Shown: piece after piece, positions 25,749 through 32,643 of the stretch
Numbering within the stretch: position 1 is the first letter of the stretch
Layout: the number at the start of each line of letters is the position of its first letter
Source: DATJPR01 sp035506295
Lineage (GTDB): Bacteria; Bacteroidota; Ignavibacteria; UBA10030; UBA6906
Reading direction: 5' to 3'
Assembly (NCBI GenBank): GCA_035506295.1
Contig: DATJPR010000070.1
Coordinates: 1-32,643, forward strand
DNA length: 32,643 bases
Program-made: the position numbers and the translations under genes
The notes under the pieces: generated by a model
Told to the model about the DNA's origin: nothing
Database searches by the model: none
What the model saw: the letters and a program-made list of their open reading frames with translations, nothing else

Positions 25749-26846
25749 ATGAAGGCCGAGATTGTGTTTCAGGACGGCTTCCGGTGCGAGGGAGAACATT
25801 TTGGCGCGCCGGTATCGATTGCTGGCGAGGTGGTGTTCAATACCGGCATGGTCGGGTACCCTGAGGCAATGACTGACCCATCGTACGCCGGCCAGATTCT
25901 GGTCCTGACGTATCCATTGATTGGAAACTACGGCATCCCGGTGAACGGGGATGGGCGGGATTCGGCGACAGAATCATCGCTGTCGCCTTTCTTCGAAAGC
26001 GGAAAAATCCATATCCGCGCACTCGTGATATCCCGCCTCTCCGATCACTACAGCCATTGGTCGGCGCGAAGCTCTCTCGAATCCTGGATGATGGCGAACA
26101 ATGTCCCCGGCGTCTCCGGCGTGGACACCCGGGCACTGACCAAGCACCTGCGGACGCAAGGGTGCCTTCTGGGAAAGATCCTCGTGCGGAACGAAGACGT
26201 CGCATGGGACGATCCGAACGACCGCAATATTGTGGCCGAGGTGAGCACGCCTCAAGTGGAGCTCCTTCCCGGCCGCGGCGCAGGCAAGGTTGTGCTCGTG
26301 GATATGGGAAGCAAGGACAACATCGCGCGCAGTCTTCTGAATAGAGGACTCTCCGTTCTCAAGGTACCCTGGGACTATGATTGGACAAACGAGGATGTGG
26401 ACGGCGTGGTGATCTCCAACGGGCCCGGGGATCCGAAGAAGTGCGGAAAGTCCATCGAGGTGATCAGGAAAGGCTTTGATCGCGGATTCCCGATCTTCGG
26501 GATTTGCCTTGGCCACCAGTTGATCGCGCTCGCTGCAGGCGCCGACACCTACAAACTGAAGTTCGGTCATCGCGGCCAGAACCAGCCGTGCATCGAGGTG
26601 GGCTCGAAACGCTGCTTCATTACTTCCCAGAACCATGGATTTGCCGTCGACGAGAAATCGCTGCCGACCGACTGGCTCCCCTGGTTCTTCAATGCCAACG
26701 ACGGCACCAATGAGGGGATTCGTCACCGCTCGCGCCCCATCTCGTCCGTCCAGTTCCACCCCGAGGCCCGCCCGGGTCCGTCTGACACAGATCATCTTTT
26801 CGACCATTTCGTGCAGAGCCTGCACCATGCCATCCTCAGTTCGTAA
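25749..26846 (+). CDS. carA: Carbamoyl phosphate synthase small subunit (glutaminase)
   Basis: The 365-aa protein has the CarA N-terminal domain (FNTGMVGYPEAMTDPSYAGQ, GVDTRALTKHLR) and a class I glutamine amidotransferase domain. GICLGHQ (251-257) carries the nucleophile C253, and QFHPEA (335-340) carries H337. It supplies ammonia to CarB. GAAAGGAG lies just before ATG 25749. The stop overlaps carB by 20 bp. Its place directly downstream of an O-carbamoyltransferase module suggests that it feeds glycan carbamoylation. It may also be the cell's only copy for arginine and pyrimidine synthesis, which this window cannot decide. Confidence 0.95.
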   Translation: MKAEIVFQDGFRCEGEHFGAPVSIAGEVVFNTGMVGYPEAMTDPSYAGQILVLTYPLIGNYGIPVNGDGRDSATESSLSPFFESGKIHIRALVISRLSDHYSHWSARSSLESWMMANNVPGVSGVDTRALTKHLRTQGCLLGKILVRNEDVAWDDPNDRNIVAEVSTPQVELLPGRGAGKVVLVDMGSKDNIARSLLNRGLSVLKVPWDYDWTNEDVDGVVISNGPGDPKKCGKSIEVIRKGFDRGFPIFGICLGHQLIALAAGADTYKLKFGHRGQNQPCIEVGSKRCFITSQNHGFAVDEKSLPTDWLPWFFNANDGTNEGIRHRSRPISSVQFHPEARPGPSDTDHLFDHFVQSLHHAILSS

Positions 26847-29800
26847 AGTTCTTTTGCTGGGAAGCGGCGCGCTGAAAATCGGCGAAGCCGGTGAATTCGA
26901 TTATTCCGGAAGCCAGGCCCTCAAGGCTCTGAAGGAAGAAGGGGTCACCACCGTCCTGGTGAATCCCAACATCGCCACCATCCAGACCTCGGAAGGTCAG
27001 GCCGACAAGATCTACCTTCTGCCGGTGAACCCGGACTTCGTGGAACGAGTCATTGAAAAAGAGAAACCGGACGGGATCATGATCGGGTTTGGCGGGCAAA
27101 CCGCTCTCAACTGCGGCATGACCCTTGCCGACCGGTGCGTCCTGACCACGCACAACGTGCAGGTGCTCGGGACGCCGATTCAGACGGTGAAAGACACCGA
27201 GGATCGGGAGCTTTTTGTCAGGCGCCTGAACGAAATCGACGTCAAGACCCCACGTTCCGAAGCCGTCACCTCTGTCAGCGATGCACTGCGCATCGCGGAC
27301 AAGATCGGGTATCCGGTGATGCTGCGAATCGCCTATGCGCTCGGCGGGCTGGGTTCGGGCATGTGCGCCGACAAGAAAGAGCTCGAGGACCGCGCGAAGA
27401 AGGCGCTCGCACATTCTCCGCAGATCCTGATCGAAGAGTACCTGAGAGGCTGGAAGGAAGTGGAGTACGAAGTCGTCCGCGATGCCTACGACAACTGCAT
27501 CACGGTCTGTAATATGGAGAATATCGATCCGCTCGGGATCCACACCGGGGAGAGCATCGTTGTTGCGCCGAGCCAGACGCTGAGCAACGATGAATACCAC
27601 CGGCTGCGGGAAATCTCCATCCGGGTCATCCGTCATCTAAAAGTCGTCGGCGAATGCAATATCCAGTACGCGCTCGACCCGCACTCCAGTGACTACCGGG
27701 TCATCGAGGTCAATGCCCGGCTCAGCCGCAGCTCGGCATTGGCTTCCAAAGCCACCGGCTATCCCCTCGCCTACGTCGCGGCCAAACTCGCGCTTGGCTA
27801 CAGCCTCACCGATCTCAAGAACGCCGTGACCCTTTCGACGACCGCGTGCTTCGAGCCCGCGCTCGATTACGTTGTGGTCAAAATGCCGCGATGGGACCTG
27901 AAGAAATTCCGGAACGTCTCCACGCAACTCGGCTCGGCGATGAAGTCCGTCGGCGAGGTGATGGCGATCGGTCGGACCTTTGAAGAGGCCATGCAGAAGG
28001 CCGTGAGGATGCTCGAAATCGGGTTCGACGGGCTTGTGGCATCCCGGGGGCCGAAATTCGACGACCTGACTTCGGCGCTCTCGCACCCGGGCACCGAGCG
28101 CGTATTTGGAATTCCGGAGGCCTTCCGGCAGGGCTTCGACGTCGAAAGGGTCCACGGTCTGACCCACATCGACCGCTGGTTCCTCCATCGGATCGCGCAT
28201 CTCGTCGAGGTGGAACGACGGCTAGAGATTTACGCAGGCGGGCCGTGCCCGCGCGACCTCCTCCTCGAGGCAAAAAAGAGCGGGTTCTCCGATGTGCAGA
28301 TCGGGCATGTGCTGAAGACAGACGAAGAGTCGATCCGCCGCATGCGCAAGAACAGCGGCATCGCGCCTCACGTGAAGCAGATCGACACGCTCGCGGGCGA
28401 GTACCCGGCGAAGACCAACTACCTGTATCTGACGTATGACGCCTCGGAAGATGACGTCGGCGCCGAGGAGGGGAGCAAAAACATTCTCCTGCTCGGGTCG
28501 GGGACCTACCGGATCGGCAGCTCCGTGGAGTTCGATTGGTGCTGCGTCAACGCGTCCCGGACTCTGCGAAGACTCGGCTACAAGTCGATCCTGGTCAATT
28601 ATAACCCCGAGACTGTCAGCACCGACTACGACGTTTGTGACCGGCTGTATTTCGACACGATCGACCTCGAGACGGTCCTTGACATCTACGAACGGGAGCA
28701 CTGCAAAGGAGTGATCGTATCGGTCGGCGGCCAGATTCCCAACAATCTTGCGTTGCGTCTGCACGAAGCGGGGATCCATGTACTCGGCACGTCGCCGGTC
28801 GACATCGACCGGGCCGAAGACCGGCACAAGTTCTCTTCCCTGCTCGACGCCATCGATGTGGAGCAACCGCCGTGGAGCGAGCTGAGCTCGTTTGAAGCCG
28901 CGCAGGCCTTCGCCCAGGCGATCGGCTACCCGGTGCTAATCCGTCCTTCGTATGTCCTTAGCGGCGCCGCCATGGGAGTGGCCACGACGCCGGAGGAGCT
29001 CAAGCTGTTCCTCGGCAAAGCCGCAGACGTCTCGTCGAAGCATCCGGTCGTGATCTCCAAGTTCTTCGAGAACACACGGGAGATCGAAGTCGACGCTGTG
29101 GCGGCGCAAGGAAAGATCGTCACGATGGCGGTCATAGAGCATGTCGAAAATGCCGGCGTCCATTCCGGCGACGCCACCCTTGTCCTTCCGCCGCAACGGA
29201 CCTATCTCGAGACGATTCGCCGCGTGCGGAAGATCTCGGCAAAGATCGCCGACGCGCTGTCCATTACCGGACCATTCAATGTCCAGTATCTTTCCAAGGG
29301 AACCGACGTCCGCGTGATCGAATGCAACTTGCGGGCGTCACGCAGCGTCCCGTTTGTGTCCAAAATCTACAAGCGCAACTTCATCGACCTCGCCATTGCG
29401 GCCATGCTCGGCGAGAGCGAGCCGCAGGAGGAGGAGCCGCTGTTCGACCTCGACTATGTCGGCGTCAAAGCTCCGCAATTTTCGTTCACCCGTCTTCAGG
29501 GAGCAGACCCGACGCTCGGCGTCGAGATGGCCTCGACGGGAGAAGTCGGCTGCCTGGGCGACGATTTCGAGGAGAGTTTCCTGAAGGCGCTGATCTCTGT
29601 CGGCTTCCGCTTTCCCCTCAAGAGTGTGCTGCTCTCGACCGGACCGCTTGTCGACAAAGTCGCCTTTCTCGAGAGCGCCCGCCTGCTGCAATCCCTCGGG
29701 ATTTCGTTCTATGCGACGCCGGGGACGACGGAATTCCTGGCGACGTACGGCATCCCTGCAAAAACCGTTCACTGGCCGTCGGAACACGTATCGCCGAACG

Positions 29801-30021
29801 CCGACGAGATCCTGGAACAGAAGCTCGTCGATCTCGTGATCAACATTCCCAAGAACTACCAGGAAAAGGAACTCACCAACGACTATCTGATCCGTCGGAA
29901 AGCGGTGGATTTCGGCATCCCCCTGCTCACCAACATTCAACTCGCCAACCGCCTCGCTGAGGCACTCTCAGCGAAATCCATCAACGACCTGAGGATAAAG
30001 GAACTCCAAGCGTATTCATGA
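26827..30021 (+). CDS. carB: Carbamoyl phosphate synthase large subunit, CAD/CPS1-like type
   Basis: The 1064-aa protein is full length: two ATP-grasp halves (about 1-400 and 550-930), an oligomerisation region between them and a C-terminal MGS-like allosteric domain (about 935-1064). It makes carbamoyl phosphate from bicarbonate, ATP and ammonia channelled from CarA. Several motifs read like the eukaryotic CAD/CPS1 group rather than E. coli CarB: [10 protein letters not shown] (169-178), [19 protein letters not shown] (near 296), [11 protein letters not shown] (near 705) and the [14 protein letters not shown] tail. ATG 26827 lies within the end of carA; the open frame upstream to 26635 is out-of-frame carA. 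Its stop overlaps the next gene by 4 bp, tying it to the SGNH genes. Confidence 0.95.
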   Translation: [1064 protein letters not shown]

Positions 30022-31175
30022 TCCGTCCCCGTCCGCTCTTCAAGAACCTCACGCTCCTGTGTGCCAGCGTTGTTGTCTTCATCGGCTTTCTGGAAATCGC
30101 CGTCCGGTTGATCGAACCAAAAGAAGTCATGCGGTATTTCTTCATGGCATCTGATACGACGGTCGATCACCGGTTCATCCCTGATGCGCACGGCCGTTAT
30201 GAAACCACCGAATTCAACGTTCCGTACGACATCAACTCGTGGGGACTTCGGGATCGCCAGTTTCCTCTCGCCAAGCCCATCGGACTTAAACGAATCCTCA
30301 TGCTCGGGGATTCCTTCACCGAGGGAGATGGGGTTCGTGAAGAGAACACATTTTCCGCGCGGCTCCAGGTGATGCTCGACAGCGCCTACGGCGCCGGTAA
30401 GTGGCAAGTTATCAATGCCGGAGTCGGCAGCTATTCCCCGTTGCTTGAGTACTTGTATCTCACCACCAAGGGGCTCGCGTTCTCGCCTGACCTGGTCATC
30501 CTCAACTTCGACCTTTCTGACATCTACGACGACATCAACTATACCAGCCGTGCACGGTTCGACCGGAACGGCGTGCCCATCGGCGTCGCTGCCGAGGTCG
30601 AGGAAGCTCCGAAGAATGGCGTGGAAGCCGATCTCGTGGCCGTCAAAGACTTCTTCAAGGAACACACCCGCCTGTATAACTTCATTCGCCTTCGCATCGA
30701 CCGGTACCTTGAAGGGGCCAGGCGGGAAATGAACGTCTCGGGAGATGTCCGGTACGACAAGTACGCATTCCTCAGGAACAACTACGTGTCGAATGATTCC
30801 GACTGGACCCTCTCATTCAAATATGTCCGGATGGTCCGCGACACGCTAAAAGCGAGGCGCATAGGGTTCCTGCTGACGGTTTATCCTTATGGACTGCAGG
30901 TGAGCCGGAAGGAATGGACCAGTGGACGCCAGTATTGGGGATTCAGGCCCGATACGCTCTATTCTACCGGGCCACAGCAGACAATGGAGCGCTATTGCAG
31001 GAGCAACAACATCCCCGTGATCAACATGTGCGACGATTTTCTGGCGGCATCACACGCGATATACCCTTTGTATTATGATTACAACGGACACTGGAGGCCG
31101 GAAGGTCACATGATTTTCGCACGCAGGCTTTTCCCATGGGTCAGGGAGTACGCTGCTGGAGGAAATCCCCAATGA
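30018..31175 (+). CDS. SGNH/GDSL hydrolase-like protein, membrane anchored
   Basis: The 385-aa protein starts with one membrane helix (about 10-28) and probably faces the periplasm. SGNH blocks are visible: GDSFTEG (97-103, nucleophile S99), AGVGSYSP (134-141), NFDLSD (163-168) and NGHWRPEGH (356-364). The usual D-x-H-W of block V reads N-G-H-W, with an Asp two residues earlier (D354) that might replace it. Such proteins add or remove acetyl groups on exported glycans. It is coupled to carB and to the next SGNH gene through ATGA overlaps. Confidence 0.82.
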   Translation: MIRPRPLFKNLTLLCASVVVFIGFLEIAVRLIEPKEVMRYFFMASDTTVDHRFIPDAHGRYETTEFNVPYDINSWGLRDRQFPLAKPIGLKRILMLGDSFTEGDGVREENTFSARLQVMLDSAYGAGKWQVINAGVGSYSPLLEYLYLTTKGLAFSPDLVILNFDLSDIYDDINYTSRARFDRNGVPIGVAAEVEEAPKNGVEADLVAVKDFFKEHTRLYNFIRLRIDRYLEGARREMNVSGDVRYDKYAFLRNNYVSNDSDWTLSFKYVRMVRDTLKARRIGFLLTVYPYGLQVSRKEWTSGRQYWGFRPDTLYSTGPQQTMERYCRSNNIPVINMCDDFLAASHAIYPLYYDYNGHWRPEGHMIFARRLFPWVREYAAGGNPQ

Positions 31176-32311
31176 TGAAACGTGTGAAGAATGTTGCCGG
31201 CATTTTGGTGCTTTTGATGCTCGGATTGACGATCGGCGGTCTTGCAGGGGAGGTCATCGTACGGAACTTCGCCCCGCAGCGCCTTGACTCCTTCCGGCCG
31301 ATCTATGATCCGGATCCCGATCTTGTCTACAAGCTCAGAAAGAATTATCACGCCACGTACAGCCAGCCGGAATTCCAGATCGACGAAGCCACGAACAGCA
31401 TCGGCATCCGCGACCATGAAGTGGGACCTAAGGATTCCACCGTGGAACGCATCCTCGGGTTGGGCGACTCTTTCAGCTATTCGAATTCCGTCAATCTCAA
31501 CGACACGTTCTTCAAGACGATCGAACGATCCCTGTCGAAGACCAGACCCGTCGAAGTTCTCGACGCTGCAGTGCCGGCCTACAGCACCATCCAGGAGCTC
31601 CGCTATCTTGAGAAATATGGCGTTCACCTCGATCCCGACGTCGTTCTGCTCGGCTTCTATGTCGGGAACGACTTCCAGGACTCGTGGGAGTTGTTTGATT
31701 CGACAGGCGCTCCGACCGTCGATGTCGTGAACGGCGTCTTACACGTGAACAGCCGCTTCCCGGGGGCCATGTATGAGAACCAGGAAAGGTCGCTCCGGAC
31801 AGCAACCGCCGCCTTGAGGGTGTTCTTTGCTGAACACAGCGAACTCTATGTGTTTCTCCGGGAGCGGTTCTCGGAAACGCTCTGGCGGCTCGGCCTCAGG
31901 AACAATCCCCCTCCGGCGGATTTCTGCGAGAAGAAGTTCTCTCCCGAGATGGAAAAGGGGTGGGCCCTGGAGCAGAAGCTGCTTATGGAATTCAAGAACT
32001 TCACCGCCGCACACCACGAACGCTTCATTCTCCTGGCGCTTCCAACCCAGTACCAGGTCCATGAAGAGTTGTGGCAGCATCATTTCACAACGTTTCACCT
32101 CGATCCGTCAAAATACGACCTCGAGAAACCGCAAAAGCTCCTGGCAGAGTACTGCCGGCAGAACGGCATCGAGTTCATCGACGCCCTTCCGGCCCTGCGG
32201 GCGGCCGGCAAAAACCAGGTTCTGTTCTATCGTATTGCGTCGTACATGAATCCAAACGGTCACCGCGTTGTCGGCGACCTCGTGACCTCGTATCTTCAAC
32301 AACATCCCTGA
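31172..32311 (+). CDS. SGNH/GDSL hydrolase-like protein, second paralog, altered block V
   Basis: The 379-aa protein begins with a membrane helix (about 8-27). The nucleophile block GDSFSYS (98-104, S100), the block-II-like AVPAYST (133-139) and GFYVGNDF (161-168) are present. Near the C-terminus the D-x-H dyad is not found: the aligned segment reads ASYMNPNGH (356-364), with Ala and Tyr at the Asp and His positions. Activity is therefore doubtful unless other residues serve. ATG 31172 follows GGAGGAAA and overlaps the previous stop; the open frame from 31136 is inside the previous gene. Confidence 0.8.
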   Translation: MMKRVKNVAGILVLLMLGLTIGGLAGEVIVRNFAPQRLDSFRPIYDPDPDLVYKLRKNYHATYSQPEFQIDEATNSIGIRDHEVGPKDSTVERILGLGDSFSYSNSVNLNDTFFKTIERSLSKTRPVEVLDAAVPAYSTIQELRYLEKYGVHLDPDVVLLGFYVGNDFQDSWELFDSTGAPTVDVVNGVLHVNSRFPGAMYENQERSLRTATAALRVFFAEHSELYVFLRERFSETLWRLGLRNNPPPADFCEKKFSPEMEKGWALEQKLLMEFKNFTAAHHERFILLALPTQYQVHEELWQHHFTTFHLDPSKYDLEKPQKLLAEYCRQNGIEFIDALPALRAAGKNQVLFYRIASYMNPNGHRVVGDLVTSYLQQHP

Positions 32312-32320
32312 AGCAACGCC

Positions 32321-32643
32321 ATGCGCCGCCCCAAAAATCCATCGACCCTCACGTCGCTCGAGGGACAGAAGGGCAAATCCTCCTGGCGGCGCTTGATGCA
32401 AACGACCGCTCTTTTCCTCTTCTCGTGCGTCCTCACGATCGCGCTGGGCGAGCTGGCGGTTCGCCTGTTCATCCCTGTCCGCAATCTTGGACCCACCTTC
32501 TCCGAATACGACCCGTATTATGGGAAGGTTTTGAAGCGGAATTTCCGCTGCGAGCGAATAGCGCCGGAGTTCTCGATGATCTTCTCGACGAACTCGTACG
32601 GTTTCCGCGGACCTGAGCCGGATCATTTTCCCAGTCACTGTGT
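32321..32643 (+). CDS. Third SGNH/GDSL-like protein, N-terminal part (cut by window end)
   Basis: An open frame runs from ATG 32321 to the window edge, giving 107 codons. It has a basic N-terminus, one membrane helix (about 27-49, TTALFLFSCVLTIALGELAV), then a VRLFIP segment and NSYGFRGPEP. The same order of anchor, E-x-x-VR and N-x-x-GxR-pattern occurs before the catalytic block of the two upstream SGNH proteins. The catalytic domain itself is outside the window. The gap to the previous gene is 9 bp. It continues a tandem array of at least three paralogs. Confidence 0.7.
   Translation, partial: MRRPKNPSTLTSLEGQKGKSSWRRLMQTTALFLFSCVLTIALGELAVRLFIPVRNLGPTFSEYDPYYGKVLKRNFRCERIAPEFSMIFSTNSYGFRGPEPDHFPSHC

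Noticed and set aside
1..32643. Insertion sequences, CRISPR arrays, integrases
   Set aside because: No transposase- or integrase-like frame and no regular spacer-repeat array was seen on either strand.

Overview
This window is a large exopolysaccharide/capsule locus from a Gram-negative bacterium with moderately high GC. Outer-membrane parts are present: a Wza-type export lipoprotein and a PorV/PorQ-like beta-barrel. The barrel style, the CelD-type acetyltransferases and the NodU-SxtJ-DUF5989 trio point loosely to the Bacteroidota/Ignavibacteria (FCB) side of the tree. That placement is an inference with low confidence.

Layout. (1) 1-505: tandem 13-bp repeats, a G/C-rich hairpin, and a minus-strand tRNA-His with its own promoter and terminator. 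(2) 506-3364 (+): a 952-aa protein that joins a phosphoribosyltransferase-like, a kinase-like and a HAD-phosphatase domain. It converges tail-to-tail with the next operon. (3) 3355-18291 (-): a tightly packed unit of 14 genes, many with ATGA or TAATG overlaps. In transcription order: Wzz/GumC-like co-polymerase, BY-kinase-like ATPase, 60-aa membrane protein, Wzy/WaaL-like polymerase, WecG/TagA glycosyltransferase, degenerate NodB protein, Wzx flippase, GT2, intact NodB deacetylase, CelD-type acyltransferase, two GT4 enzymes, a second CelD-type acyltransferase and a proline-dehydrogenase-like protein. (4) 18292-18576: divergent control region with an inverted repeat and sigma-54-like elements. 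(5) 18577-32643 (+): Wza-like lipoprotein, outer-membrane barrel, degenerate sigma-54 activator ATPase, WecA-type initiating transferase fused to a FlaA1-type N-terminal half, carbamoyltransferase, SxtJ, DUF5989, carA, carB, and three SGNH/GDSL proteins, the last cut by the window edge.

How it fits together. The WecA-type enzyme probably loads the first sugar phosphate on undecaprenyl phosphate. WecG/TagA, GT2 and the GT4 enzymes extend the unit, Wzx flips it, Wzy polymerises it, Wzz plus its ATPase set chain length, and the Wza-like protein exports it. NodB, CelD, SGNH and NodU proteins would decorate it. The carAB pair beside the carbamoyltransferase suggests a local supply of carbamoyl phosphate.

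The most unusual points are the three-domain fusion at 506-3364, two apparently dead enzymes kept in otherwise compact operons (NodB at 12757-13539, AAA+ activator at 20258-21046), a proline-dehydrogenase-fold protein in a glycan operon, and a CAD/CPS1-like carbamoyl phosphate synthase in a polysaccharide cluster. No insertion sequence, CRISPR array or exosortase was seen.
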